A DNA stretch of 64,000 bases from Nocardioides aurantiacus. Its GTDB lineage: Bacteria > Actinomycetota > Actinomycetes > Propionibacteriales > Nocardioidaceae. The notes under the pieces were generated by a model. It saw nothing but the letters and a program-made list of their open reading frames with translations, did not search any database and was not told the DNA's origin. A program made the translations under genes and the position numbers. The stretch is taken from contig NZ_RKHO01000001.1 in the NCBI RefSeq assembly GCF_003752505.1, forward strand, positions 1,984,001 to 2,048,000. The letters are read 5' to 3'. Shown here in pieces: positions 33,368 to 41,791 of the stretch; position 1 is the first letter of the stretch; the number at the start of each line of letters is the position of its first letter.

Positions 33368-33770
33368 GGCCGTGCGGTTCTACCGTGACGTCCTCGGCAT
33401 GCCTGAGCAGCCCGCGTTCGCCACCACCGGCGAGGACCGCGTTTCGATCCTTCACGCAGGCACGGCGACCGTCGAAGTGGCCACACCGCAGCACGTCCGG
33501 ACCATCGACAACATCGAAGGCGCGCCACACGCAGGCGGCCCGACGCTGCGCCTGGCCTTGGAGGTGGACAACACCGAAGCGACGCTCGCGGCGACCGACG
33601 GCGCTGGAGCCACGCGCATCGCGGAGCCTGTCGAAACGCCCTTCCGCACGATCAACGCGCGAGTCCAGGGGCCGGCCGGCTGGCAGGTGACCTTCTTCCA
33701 GGAGCTCGAGTCACTGGATCAGCGATCAGCGCGTGACGGATTCACCACTGACGACCGACGTGCACGATGA
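33294..33770 (+). CDS. VOC-family protein
   Basis: 158 residues. First module LRLIIETDDFDEAVRFYRDVLG (~14), second LRLALEVDNTEATLAATDGAGA (~84), ending VQGPAGWQVTFFQ with Q in place of the metal-binding Glu. Overlaps the MerR gene at its 5' end and the arginase-fold gene at its 3' end (ATGA). A small-molecule binding or isomerising enzyme under MerR control. Confidence 0.84.
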   Translation: MTTSAPTPSPPRQLRLIIETDDFDEAVRFYRDVLGMPEQPAFATTGEDRVSILHAGTATVEVATPQHVRTIDNIEGAPHAGGPTLRLALEVDNTEATLAATDGAGATRIAEPVETPFRTINARVQGPAGWQVTFFQELESLDQRSARDGFTTDDRRAR

Positions 33771-34678
33771 CGGTGATCGGCCTGCTGTCCGCCCCGACCA
33801 ACCTGGGCCTCCGCCCGCCGGAGGCCCACGGCGTTCCGGGCACGTCGAAGGCGCCTGGAGCGCTGCGAGAGGCTGGTCTCCACATGCGACTCGCAGCACG
33901 CGGCGCAGTCGACGACGGTGTCATACTCGCAGGCCGCTACGTCGACGACCACGTCCCGGGCTCGCGGCGGATCCGGAACCAGGAAGCAATCCTCGACCAC
34001 GCCCGCCGGCTCGCGAGGCGGCTCGACCGCATACTGGAGACCGGACATGCACCGCTCGTCCTCGGCGGCGACTGCAGCCTCCTAGTCGGCACCGGACTCG
34101 CGCTGCGCCGACGCGGCCGGCACGGCGTCGTCCACATCGACGGCCACACCGACTTCCGTCACCCGGGCAACGACGACGCCTGCGCGAGCCTGGCGGGCGA
34201 GGACCTCGCCGCACTCGTTGGTTTGCACTGGCCCGCCGTGTCGGGCCTTGACGGGCTCGCGCCATACGTCGACGCTGCTGACGTCGTACACATCGGATGC
34301 CGAAGCGACGACGAACACCTTGGCGAGGTGCGCCGCATCCTCGGCGACACCATCACCGCGGACGACGTGCTCCGCGACGCCGGCAATGCGGCCAAACGGG
34401 CACAATCGGTCGTGGATCGCGCGGACCTCGCCGGCTATTGGCTGCACGTCGATGTCGACGTACTCGATCCGTTCTACCTTGCAGCCGTCGACAGCCCGAC
34501 TCCCGGCGGGCTGTCGCCAGACGACCTCGTGGGCCTCCTGGCCGCGCTCGCCCCAGCGGCGCTCGGCGCCCAGATCACCGTGTTCGACCCCGACCTCGAC
34601 CCGGACGGCACCCAGGCCAAGATGCTGGGCGATATCATCGTCGCCGGGCTCAGCGATCTCGGCTCCTGGCGAGCATGA
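33767..34678 (+). CDS. Arginase/ureohydrolase-family protein
   Basis: 303 residues with the binuclear metal set of the arginase fold: GGDCSLL (~99), HIDGHTDF (D-x-H-x-D, ~123) and HVDVDVLDP (D-x-D, ~229), then PGGLSPDDL. The common Glu near the C-terminal strand is less clear. Could be an agmatinase, formimidoylglutamase or a relative of histone deacetylase-like enzymes; the family is certain, the substrate is not. Starts with ATGA overlap on the VOC gene. Confidence 0.84.
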   Translation: MTVIGLLSAPTNLGLRPPEAHGVPGTSKAPGALREAGLHMRLAARGAVDDGVILAGRYVDDHVPGSRRIRNQEAILDHARRLARRLDRILETGHAPLVLGGDCSLLVGTGLALRRRGRHGVVHIDGHTDFRHPGNDDACASLAGEDLAALVGLHWPAVSGLDGLAPYVDAADVVHIGCRSDDEHLGEVRRILGDTITADDVLRDAGNAAKRAQSVVDRADLAGYWLHVDVDVLDPFYLAAVDSPTPGGLSPDDLVGLLAALAPAALGAQITVFDPDLDPDGTQAKMLGDIIVAGLSDLGSWRA

Positions 34679-34771
34679 CGGCTTACGTGGAGCCTGACAG
34701 TCCAGGGTCGTCGCGTGGAACCAGCACCGACGCGGCGATCGGCCGCGGGTGCTGGCTGTAAAGATGGCGCG

Positions 34772-35596
34772 ATGCTGACGGAGACTTTCACCTGGCAAGA
34801 CGGTTCGCAGGTTCGGTGGTCGCGACAGGGTTCTGGCCCGGCGCTGGTGTTTTGCCACGGCACGCCTTGGTCCTCGACGTTATGGGCACCCATCGCTGAC
34901 GCCTTAAGCGCCGACTTCACCGTCTACCTGTGGGACATGCTCGGCTACGGCACCTCCACGATGGCCAGCGGGCAGGATGTCTCGCTGGCCACGCAGGGAA
35001 GGCTGCTCGCTGCCTTGCTTGCGTACTGGGAACTCGACCAACCGGACGTGATCGCGCACGACTACGGCGGCGCGGTGTCGCTGCGCGCTCACCTATTGCA
35101 CGGCGCCAAATATCGCTCCCTGGCCCTAGTCGACGTCGTTGCCTTGGCGCCATGGGGCTCGGAGTTCTTCAGACTCGTTGCCGACAACGCAGACGTGTTT
35201 GCCCAGGTTCCGGCCCCCCTGCACGAGGCACTGGTTCGCACCTACATCGGCGGCGCGGCCCACAATCCTCTTAGTGTCGAACAGTTGAGCACGCTCGTCA
35301 CCCCCTGGCTCGGCGCAAAGGGGCAACCCGCGTTCTACCGGCAGATCGCGCAGGCCGACCAGCGCTACACAGACGAGATAGAGACGCTATACGCGACGCT
35401 AGAACTTCCCGTGTTGATAGCTTGGGGAGCGGAAGACGCCTGGATTCCCGTGGACCGCGCCCATCGGCTCGCTGAACTCATCCCCAGCACCGAATTTCAC
35501 GTGGTCCCCAGGGCCGGGCACCTGATCCAGCTCGATGCACCTGAGCACCTGACCGCGCTATTGCAGCGGTGGTTACTCGCGAAATCGTCCCATTAG
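34772..35596 (+). CDS. Alpha/beta hydrolase with Asp in the nucleophile elbow
   Basis: 274 residues from ATG 34772; the frame reaches back to 34715 without domain content. Oxyanion HGTPWS (~28), nucleophile elbow AHDYGGAVSL (~90) with Asp where serine hydrolases have Ser, as in haloalkane dehalogenases and epoxide hydrolases. Acid GAEDAWIP (~222) and catalytic His in AGHLIQL (~250). A C-C or C-halogen/epoxide substrate is more likely than an ester. A weak motif-like sequence (GCGGCGATCGGCCGCG) lies in the gap before it. Confidence 0.83.
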   Translation: MLTETFTWQDGSQVRWSRQGSGPALVFCHGTPWSSTLWAPIADALSADFTVYLWDMLGYGTSTMASGQDVSLATQGRLLAALLAYWELDQPDVIAHDYGGAVSLRAHLLHGAKYRSLALVDVVALAPWGSEFFRLVADNADVFAQVPAPLHEALVRTYIGGAAHNPLSVEQLSTLVTPWLGAKGQPAFYRQIAQADQRYTDEIETLYATLELPVLIAWGAEDAWIPVDRAHRLAELIPSTEFHVVPRAGHLIQLDAPEHLTALLQRWLLAKSSH

Positions 35597-35915
35597 TAGA
35601 ACGTCATACGGACACTTCGTGGGCCGTGAGCCGGCCGTCGCACGGGTGGTTCCACCAGGCCCGTCCGCGATGCTTATCGGGACTGGCATGGCTTATGGCT
35701 CGGGCTGCACCACCTCGCGGCGCAGCCGCGTCCCGCAGGCGGCGATGTGACGCGCTCTGGCGAGGCGCGTGCGCCGTGGCAGACGGGCTCAACCCATCCC
35801 GGTATGCGCTCGACCCGCTCAGGGTTAGGTGGGCCCTCAGAGCAGCTGAATCGGGGTCGGACAACTACGTCGGCGTGTGACGATTGGCGCAACATGGGCT
35901 CTAGAGTTCGGCACT
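35597..35915. other. Gene-free stretch with array motif copy 6
   Basis: 319 bp, no convincing gene. A GGCTGC/GCAGCC stem is near 35703-35726, then motif copy 6. TAGAGT (35902-35907), 8 bases before the GTG at 35916, may be a leaderless -10. Confidence 0.4.
35736..35753 (+). repeat. Array motif copy 6
   Basis: CAGGCGGCGATGTGACGC, one base from consensus. First copy of the right-hand cluster and the entry to the 2-TM gene segment. Confidence 0.75.
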
Positions 35916-36695
35916 GTGACTGAGAACTTCCTCAACCAAGACGAGCGCGCGAGGACTTACCTCGGCGTGGAAAACACTGCCATTACGAAGCTCGCTCTTG
36001 CTGTTGCTGTTCTCGTCATCGGCATCTTTGTCTGGGCGCTCGCGGACGCCGTTTCAGCTCCGCTTGATACAACGGCTTCCGTTCTCGCCGTGCTGGGTTT
36101 CCTGCTCACTGGCGGCGCCCTAGCGGTAGCGATGCTGGTGTTTCAGGTGCAGCGCCAGGACAGCCGAGACCAGGCGATCGTGACGTCGGTGCAGTTGGCT
36201 GGTCTCCGGGATCAACTTGCAGAGATGGCACATGCGCACTCATCCGCGGAGATTGAGGCCGATCTTGCCGCCATTGCAGAATCGCCGGATGACGCCGACC
36301 AGGGGGACCAGGAAGACGTAGACAGCACTGAGGCACCAAGCGAGACGCTGCTGTTGGCGAAGACATTGCGAGCACTCGGGGTCTCTGACGAGAAGCTTGC
36401 TGGGATTGAGCCATTCCGGGGCTCCGATATACCTCTTCGCCCTCTGTCCATCTTGCGAAGCGGACTCGCCAGCAACCCGTCATACGCTCGAGTAGTTGAG
36501 GGAGACCCAGACCAAATCAAGCCAAGAGACCTCGCTGCTTACCGCAGGACCGGGGTCAGAGGGCCGAGCACGTGGTTCCTGGTCGTCCCAACGGCCCCGG
36601 GACGCGGGCGAGGGGCGGACGCGCGACGGGGAAGGTCAGTTTGGAAGGTCTCGCTACTGACCGACCAGATTGAGCGGCTGGACGAGCCCTCCTGA
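35916..36695 (+). CDS. Two-helix membrane protein with long cytoplasmic part
   Basis: 259 residues from GTG 35916; a frame start at 35877 is possible but less fitting. Two membrane helices (~28-48 and ~58-78), a helical amphipathic part (~80-115), an acidic linker (ESPDDADQGDQEDVD), then a basic C-terminal tail. No domain recognised. Exactly one gene lies between motif copies 6 and 7. Confidence 0.6.
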   Translation: MTENFLNQDERARTYLGVENTAITKLALAVAVLVIGIFVWALADAVSAPLDTTASVLAVLGFLLTGGALAVAMLVFQVQRQDSRDQAIVTSVQLAGLRDQLAEMAHAHSSAEIEADLAAIAESPDDADQGDQEDVDSTEAPSETLLLAKTLRALGVSDEKLAGIEPFRGSDIPLRPLSILRSGLASNPSYARVVEGDPDQIKPRDLAAYRRTGVRGPSTWFLVVPTAPGRGRGADARRGRSVWKVSLLTDQIERLDEPS

Positions 36696-36764
36696 CGCCG
36701 ACCGGCTTACGGGCTCCGAAGGGTGTCTAACTCAGGCTTGCGCCGTCCAGCAACAGTAGACCGA

Positions 36765-36782
36765 CAGGCGGCGGTAAGACGC
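36765..36782 (+). repeat. Array motif copy 7
   Basis: CAGGCGGCGGTAAGACGC. Closest relative of copy 4 in the centre. Seventy bases past the end of the two-helix membrane gene. Confidence 0.7.
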
Positions 36783-36889
36783 CCCTTGTCGTCGTGCCGG
36801 ATCCTGGCATACCCCGGACACTCAATCGAGCGCCCATCGTGCGTGCTCGAACCGAACTGGCGGCGCGCCCGCGGGCTGCTGACCCGTGG

Positions 36890-37420
36890 TTACTGACCCA
36901 GTGCCGTCCATCCAAGCTCGGCGCCCGCTTGATCGAAGAGCCGGACTCGGGGCGCTCGGTGGCCCAGCCACACGACGACGGGTCTTCGATGCCACGGGAT
37001 CGAGACAGGACGTCTGTCACGTCCCACGTCGATCGCGCCGACGTGCTCGCACACAGCCACCGAGGCATAGCCGATCCACCTGCTTCCCACCCGCCCGCCA
37101 TTCCAAGAGCTACCGCCACCGCCGGTCGAGTAAGCGTGCTCGCGCGACGGGTCGCAGCGCGGGGTCCAGAGCAGTTCGTCATAGGGGAAGCAACAACCGC
37201 TGCCACCACCGAGCATGCGCCAGACCCCGTCCTTTCGCGCGAGTACGTGCGAATCCCATTGTGCGCCACCATGGACACGGCACAGGAACTCCGTGACCGC
37301 GATATCGCCGTCCACGTCGACCGCAATTGGTTGATAACGGCGACGCCGGCTCAGGCGTGCCGGCTCGTCTGACACCCCGCCCTCGATCAGTCGGAGTGAC
37401 TCCGCGAGATGGTCGTACAT
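36890..37420 (-). CDS. Hypothetical protein
   Basis: 176 residues from ATG 37420; a GTG 21 bases upstream is also possible. The N-terminal helix MYDHLAESLRLIEGG is followed by beta strands (YQPIAVDVDGDIAVTEFLC) and a glycine-rich loop with paired Cys (GGGSGCCFPYDELLW). The C-terminal half is beta-rich with several Trp and Arg. No signal peptide. Not recognised. Confidence 0.55.
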   Translation of the reverse strand: MYDHLAESLRLIEGGVSDEPARLSRRRRYQPIAVDVDGDIAVTEFLCRVHGGAQWDSHVLARKDGVWRMLGGGSGCCFPYDELLWTPRCDPSREHAYSTGGGGSSWNGGRVGSRWIGYASVAVCEHVGAIDVGRDRRPVSIPWHRRPVVVWLGHRAPRVRLFDQAGAELGWTALGQ

Positions 37421-37771
37421 CTCTCGCACAGTAGGGCACACGAACCGCCGCGCGGTCGCTTTGGCGGCGGGATGGCTCGCGTAGCGAACGGTCGCGCGGG
37501 GACGTCATGCAAGCCGATTCTCATGCGAGGCAACATGCCGTCCATCTAGGCCCTCTTCCTGACGTCCCCGATCTGGGGGTCATGACCGAATGTCGATCGA
37601 CACCGCCTTCGATGTCAGGACCGACGCCGGTGGCAGGGACCCGGACTCCTACAGTCCGACGCTTCGCGATTACCACCAGATCCTCTGGACCAAGCCGCTG
37701 CCGAGAGGAGTCCGGGATCACGGTTGGGAACGTCCCGTTTGCGGCTAGGGCGACGGCTTACCCTTCACGGC
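37421..37771. other. Intergenic stretch with a possible degenerate motif
   Basis: 351 bp between divergent genes. TTGGCGGCGGGATGGCTCGC near 37464 keeps the GCGGCG core and a distant CGC, but lacks GAC; I count it only as a possible relic of the array motif. No gene or terminator seen. Confidence 0.3.
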
Positions 37772-37984
37772 ATGCGGAACCGAGCCGGCGCCTGGAACCT
37801 GCTGTTCAGGTCATTGGCGTTCTCGGCGTTCATGGTCATCCTCTTGGCCGCACTGGGGTTCGGCATGGGTACCGTCGAACTGATGATCTGGCTTGCCGCG
37901 GTCGTCGTCGGTGTCATCCTGATCGTCCGGCGGTACCGCGACGCGGATCCGGGAATGCCGACAGCGCCAAGAGGCAACCGGTAA
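37772..37984 (+). CDS. Small membrane protein
   Basis: 70 residues from ATG 37772. Two predicted membrane helices, LAFSAFMVILLAALGFGMG and ELMIWLAAVVVGVILIV, bracketed by Arg-rich ends (RNRAGAW, RRYRDADPG). The charge pattern suggests both termini face the cytoplasm. No family recognised. Confidence 0.55.
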   Translation: MRNRAGAWNLLFRSLAFSAFMVILLAALGFGMGTVELMIWLAAVVVGVILIVRRYRDADPGMPTAPRGNR

Positions 37985-38195
37985 CTAGTTGTGCGGCATC
38001 GCTCACGGATAGACGCCCTCTGCATGGACATCGCGCTGGTGCCGCTCGCGCTGGCCTTCGAGACCGTCGGTGAGGCCCAGCTCAAGGCCTACCTGGCTGG
38101 TCGCGACTGACGGCTGGTCTCCGCCGATGGGCACCGGAATGAACAAGTGGCCAACCGGTCCGGCCTGCCAGCGTCGTGCTCAGCAGGTCCGCGCC

Positions 38196-38636
38196 TCAGT
38201 CCAGGGGGAGTTCGACCGCTCGCTCGAGCCGGCGCACCCAATAGCGAACGGCTGCGAGTTGCTTGTCCAGGAAGGCGTCATCGATCCACACGGTCTCGAT
38301 GGCGCCAGGTTCCTGCACACGTAATTTCACCAGCTTGACGTCACCTGATCGCGTTGTGCCCGGTCGTGCATGGAGGACCGTGTTTCTGCGTCTCGCGACG
38401 TCGAGCAGCGCCCTGACAGAGGTGGCAACGAAGTGCTGGACGTTCGGACGGCTCGACAGTTCCGGCAGCACGCCCTGGAGCGTGCGGGCGATGGCGCCGG
38501 TCGGGAGCCCGTGCAAGGTGACGGCGTCGATGGACGTGCTCGCTAATCGAATGTCGTCAATGATCAGCCACTCGACACGAGACACCTGGTAAGCGAGTTC
38601 GCCGATCTTGAATAGGTACTCGCGCGAGGGGTCCAC
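38196..38636 (-). CDS. HEPN-like protein, N-terminus uncertain
   Basis: 146 residues if started at GTG 38636; the frame remains open further upstream toward and past the neighbouring recombinase gene, where it reads as antisense noise. Helical throughout, with ARRRNTVLHARPG (Rx4H, ~94) as a HEPN signature. The recombinase stop is only ~75 bp beyond, so the true 5' end may have been cut off when the recombinase arrived. Confidence 0.55.
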   Translation of the reverse strand: MDPSREYLFKIGELAYQVSRVEWLIIDDIRLASTSIDAVTLHGLPTGAIARTLQGVLPELSSRPNVQHFVATSVRALLDVARRRNTVLHARPGTTRSGDVKLVKLRVQEPGAIETVWIDDAFLDKQLAAVRYWVRRLERAVELPLD

Positions 38637-38709
38637 CCCGACAGTTTGCTTCGCGAAACCCTCACGAGGCGCGGTTAGGCGGAAGTCGACGGAGGAGCAG
38701 CCGATAGTT

Positions 38710-39624
38710 CTACACGCCAGCCACGTAGGCGGTGAGGAAGTGGACGCCGTGACGGTCGAGGTTGCCTCGGGCGCGGTCGTAGTGCTCGGTGGTACGTGGG
38801 TCGGCATGGCGGGCCAGGATCTGGGCGTCCCGCAACGGGACGCCTGCGTCGAGGGCGTTGGTGATTGCTGCGTGCCTCAGCGAGTGGGGGCTTATGTGTC
38901 GCGGGATGCCGGCTGCCTTCGCGACCCGCAGCACCATCCGATAGACGTCACGGCGATCGATCGGCGCACCAGACATGGGCCGCCGCACCAGAGGTCCGCT
39001 GGTGCGTTCGCCGCGACAGGCCTCGAGTACCCGCAGTACCGGGACCGTGAGCGGCATCGTGGCGGGCTTGTCGCCCTTGCCGACCAGGTGCAGGACGCGG
39101 TGGCCGCGCAGGGTCTCGGCGTAGTCCTCGATGCGGACCGAGGCTGCTTCTGAGGCTCGGAGGGCGTTGATGCCCAGCAGGTAGGCGAGGGCGCCGTGGT
39201 GGACGGTGATGGTTTGGGCGATCTGGAGGAACCGGATGAGCTCGAGTCGGTCTAGGCCCTGGGTCCTGGACTCGTCGTGGTGGACCTTGGGCAGTCGGGC
39301 ATACACCGCCGGGTCGGCAGGGATGAGGCCATCGATGTGGGCGAAACGGAAGAACCCGCGGACGCCGTGCATCATCGTGTTGGTCGAGGACGCCATCAAG
39401 CCGGCCTCGCCCAGGCTGCGGATGTAGAGCTCGACGTGGGCTCGCTGGATGCCGATCAAGGGGTCCAGGCCGTTGGTCTCGCACCACTGGAACCAGCGGC
39501 GTAGTTGGTAGGAGTAGAGCTCGTGAGTGTGGCCGGCGTACCTGGCCAGGAACGAGACCGCAGCCAGCTGTGCAGTCGTCATGGACATGGGCTGGAACGG
39601 CAGGAGCCGCGTGGTGTTCGACAT
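38710..39624 (-). CDS. Tyrosine recombinase, copy 1
   Basis: 304 residues. SAM-like N-terminal DNA-binding part (~15-105), catalytic part from ~115. Active-site residues: Arg in NALRASEAASVR (~176), H-x-x-R in HSLRH (~249), His in LARHADPRTTEHY with Tyr ~281. Resembles XerC-like integrases without extra domains. The gene is transcribed leftward; array motif copy 8 lies about 100 bp upstream. About 95% identical by eye to the gene at 44199. Confidence 0.88.
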   Translation of the reverse strand: MSNTTRLLPFQPMSMTTAQLAAVSFLARYAGHTHELYSYQLRRWFQWCETNGLDPLIGIQRAHVELYIRSLGEAGLMASSTNTMMHGVRGFFRFAHIDGLIPADPAVYARLPKVHHDESRTQGLDRLELIRFLQIAQTITVHHGALAYLLGINALRASEAASVRIEDYAETLRGHRVLHLVGKGDKPATMPLTVPVLRVLEACRGERTSGPLVRRPMSGAPIDRRDVYRMVLRVAKAAGIPRHISPHSLRHAAITNALDAGVPLRDAQILARHADPRTTEHYDRARGNLDRHGVHFLTAYVAGV

Positions 39625-39727
39625 GGGGGCACCTCATGCGACGACCCAGCGCGAGGCCTGGCCGCGCTCGCCGCCGACACGACGAGGCACTCGAAGTTCG
39701 GACGCTACCGCTGGCGCCTACCTTCGG

Positions 39728-39745
39728 CAGGCGGCGGTGTGACAC
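39728..39745 (+). repeat. Array motif copy 8, upstream of recombinase copy 1
   Basis: CAGGCGGCGGTGTGACAC. Lies 104 bp upstream of the recombinase ATG, in the same relative place as copy 11 beside the second recombinase. The ~100 bp between are also alike at the two loci (shared CGACACGACGAGGCACTCGA). Confidence 0.75.
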
Positions 39746-39819
39746 AACTCCGCAGCAGGGGCATCGAATTCGTGGACGTCAGGGCGCGCTGCTCTACACG
39801 GACGGTCAGTGGCGGGGAC

Positions 39820-40251
39820 CTACGGATCGGTGACGTCGTAAGCCCGCGAGCGCGTGTCGACGGCTAGGGACCATGTGGCATCCTTCGGCGCTCGGATCTC
39901 AATGCCGGTGCGACCTGACACTTCAGCGGCGTTCTTGAAAGCGAACGAGCCTCCGCCGACCGGGCGGCCGCAGCCGATGGCTCCGGATCTGTTGGCCAGG
40001 GCCACCGAGACAAAGCCCTTGTCTCCGCTGCATTCGATGCGAACTCGCACGTACCGAGCATTTGCGTCCAGTTGGACCTCATCCTGACGGCTCGTGCCAG
40101 CTTGACGAGAGGCCGTGAAAACTCGTGTGTCGGCGGTGTCACGAGAGAAGCCCTGGGTGGGCCGTGAGGATGACTCCGAGCACCCTCCGACTAGCAGGAA
40201 GAAGGCGCACAACGCAGGCGCGACTCGAGCCCTCGGCGGGTGCACTCTCAC
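39820..40251 (-). CDS. Secreted lipoprotein of unknown function
   Basis: 143 residues from GTG 40251, with CATACT 8 bases upstream (leaderless). A signal peptide and lipobox ALCAFFLLVGGC place the acylated Cys at ~27. The mature part is small and beta-rich with a Cys pair (RIECSGDKGFVSV, GAIGCGRP), ending in a strand WSLAVDT. No family recognised. A single gene between two motif copies. Confidence 0.6.
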   Translation of the reverse strand: MRVHPPRARVAPALCAFFLLVGGCSESSSRPTQGFSRDTADTRVFTASRQAGTSRQDEVQLDANARYVRVRIECSGDKGFVSVALANRSGAIGCGRPVGGGSFAFKNAAEVSGRTGIEIRAPKDATWSLAVDTRSRAYDVTDP

Positions 40252-40568
40252 GACGCCGAGTATGCAGCGAGGCCGGCGGTTCGCGCATCTGAACAGCAGG
40301 CCCTGCACATCGGCGCTGCCAGGAACCACACGTGCGTCACGCCGCCGAACGTGCCTGATGGCAACCCGTGTCAAACCAACGAGCTGAGTACCCCCGCGCA
40401 CCCGATATGCCGCGCACGACGCACGTGGTCAGACCGTGCGCGTCGCTGCCCATGTGGGCTGCCAGCAGAGTGCTAGACGATCCATTTGCGCTACGGGTCG
40501 CGCACGTGCGCGGGGCACGAGGCATCTGCCTCACCGCTAGGTTCTGATCAGGGCGACGGTATGGCTGA

Positions 40569-40586
40569 CACGCGGCGGGAGGACAC
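40569..40586 (+). repeat. Array motif copy 15
   Basis: CACGCGGCGGGAGGACAC, preceded by TGGCTGA. The 15-base stretch TGGCTGACACGCGGC is identical to the copy at 41770, so the similarity extends left of the 18-bp core here. Confidence 0.6.
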
Positions 40587-40752
40587 CCGCATCGCAAACA
40601 TGTGCGGATGGTTGTGCGGTGCCATGGATACGGTCGGTACGTGGACCACGTCGCATCTCTCATCGCCGCGACCCCGTCGCTCGATCGGCCCGTGCTGCAC
40701 GAAGCGATAGTCGCACTGACTTGGCCCGCTCATCGGCGGATCATGCTTCCGG

Positions 40753-40770
40753 CACGCGGCGGTGTGACGC
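40753..40770 (+). repeat. Array motif copy 9
   Basis: CACGCGGCGGTGTGACGC, one base from consensus. Lies 94 bp before the stop of the ModA-like gene. Confidence 0.7.
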
Positions 40771-40863
40771 GGGATCGACTCAACGCAGGGGCCTGGAGAT
40801 CAATGGCAACGCGTCTCACGCAAGTGGCGTGACCGCCGAGTCGTACTCCGGTCGGGGGTCTCG

Positions 40864-41631
40864 TCAACCCGTCTCTTGTGGGGCTCCGAAACCGGCTGTC
40901 CGCAACAAGGTCCTGCTGGCTGGGGACGTCACGATCTGCACGAAGTCGCGTGCCAGTCGCGCGTGGTCTGAGTCCTTGACGGTGGCGATGCCGTACGACG
41001 ACCCAATCGCGAAACGAGGCGGGATCTCCACTGTTTCGACGGGCTGGCGCGATGCCAGGACGTCAGTGGCGTAGACGATGCCAGCGTCCGCGGCCCCTCC
41101 CGCAACCTGGTCCAGGACGTCCTGCTCGTCGTAGGCGCGCGTTGGCTTCACGGTGAGGCGCAGTAGGCCAAACGCGTCCCTGGCCAGGTCGCCGCACGCA
41201 TCGTGCTGACCGCGAGGGCAGACAGCGACGTCCAAGTCTTCGCGCACGAGGCTGGCGGGTCCAGTGATCGTGCGCGGGTTTCCGCGAGGTACGACGATCA
41301 CGGCGCGGTTGGTGATGAAGAAGGTTGGTGTGTCGATGTCCGCCAGGGCCTCGAGGCGGTCCATTGACTGTGGCGTGGACGCTACGAAGACGTCGGCTGA
41401 CTCGCCTTGCTCTAGTTGCCGAGCCAGCGAGGCGCCGCGTCCGAACCGGAACTCCACGTGGGTCCCCGGGTGGTCTTGTTCGAACTGTCCGGCCATGGTT
41501 GTGAGAGTTGCGGCCATCGAGGGAACTGCAAAGACTCGAACCACGGTGGTGTCTGGCTTCGTCAGACTGCACGACGAGGTCAGCGCGGCCGAGACGGTCG
41601 CGAACACGATCGCGGCAGCCCGGGCCTTCAT
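40864..41631 (-). CDS. modA: Molybdate-type (ModA) substrate-binding lipoprotein, orphan
   Basis: 255 residues from ATG 41631. Signal peptide with lipobox ALTSSC. The mature part follows the ModA pattern: VRVFAVPSMAATLTTMAGQF, EFRFGRGASLARQLEQG, ADVFVAST, then DAGIVYATDVLA and IATVKDSDHARLARDFV at the end. No permease (modB) or ATPase (modC) gene lies nearby, which is unusual for a binding protein. The oxyanion bound may not be molybdate. Single gene between motif copies 9 and 14. Confidence 0.82.
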   Translation of the reverse strand: MKARAAAIVFATVSAALTSSCSLTKPDTTVVRVFAVPSMAATLTTMAGQFEQDHPGTHVEFRFGRGASLARQLEQGESADVFVASTPQSMDRLEALADIDTPTFFITNRAVIVVPRGNPRTITGPASLVREDLDVAVCPRGQHDACGDLARDAFGLLRLTVKPTRAYDEQDVLDQVAGGAADAGIVYATDVLASRQPVETVEIPPRFAIGSSYGIATVKDSDHARLARDFVQIVTSPASRTLLRTAGFGAPQETG

Positions 41632-41700
41632 CACGCTTCCAGCCTGGCAGAACCCGCGGCCAACGTCCGCGCATCGCACCATCTGGTCTATGTGTCACGC

Positions 41701-41720
41701 CCTCGCGCCCACGCGCGAGG
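41701..41720. terminator. Hairpin downstream of the CSD-DUF1294 gene
   Basis: CCTCGCGC-ccac-GCGCGAGG, a perfect 8-bp stem with 4-base loop, 71 bp after the stop of the minus-strand gene at 41792. No clear T-run follows in either direction, so it may be a transcription stop of the GC-stem type, or part of the array site at 41770. Confidence 0.4.
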
Positions 41721-41769
41721 CACTGGGTATCCGCCTCCCCCCTAGGCCGAGAGGCGTCGGCGTGGCTGA

Positions 41770-41788
41770 CACGCGGCTGAATGACCGC
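41770..41788 (+). repeat. Array motif copy 14 (diverged)
   Basis: CACGCGGCTGAATGACCGC, one base longer than consensus. Preceded by TGGCTGA as in the copy at 40569. An outer inverted repeat GTGTCA (41692) / TGACAC (~41771) surrounds the hairpin at 41701. Confidence 0.5.
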
Positions 41789-41791
41789 CTG

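Larger units (their letters stand above)
40252..40863. other. Gene-free stretch holding array motif copies and palindromes
   Basis: About 610 bp without a convincing gene. It contains the 14-bp perfect palindrome CGCGCACGTGCGCG (40499-40512), motif copy at 40569-40586, a CGTGCTGCACG palindrome near 40691 and another motif copy at 40753-40770. Two motif copies with no gene between them suggest an emptied segment. Confidence 0.45.

Noticed and set aside
35877-35915. ATG-like earlier start for the two-helix membrane gene
   Set aside because: The extra 13 residues add nothing to the domain and the -10-like TAGAGT fits the GTG at 35916 better.
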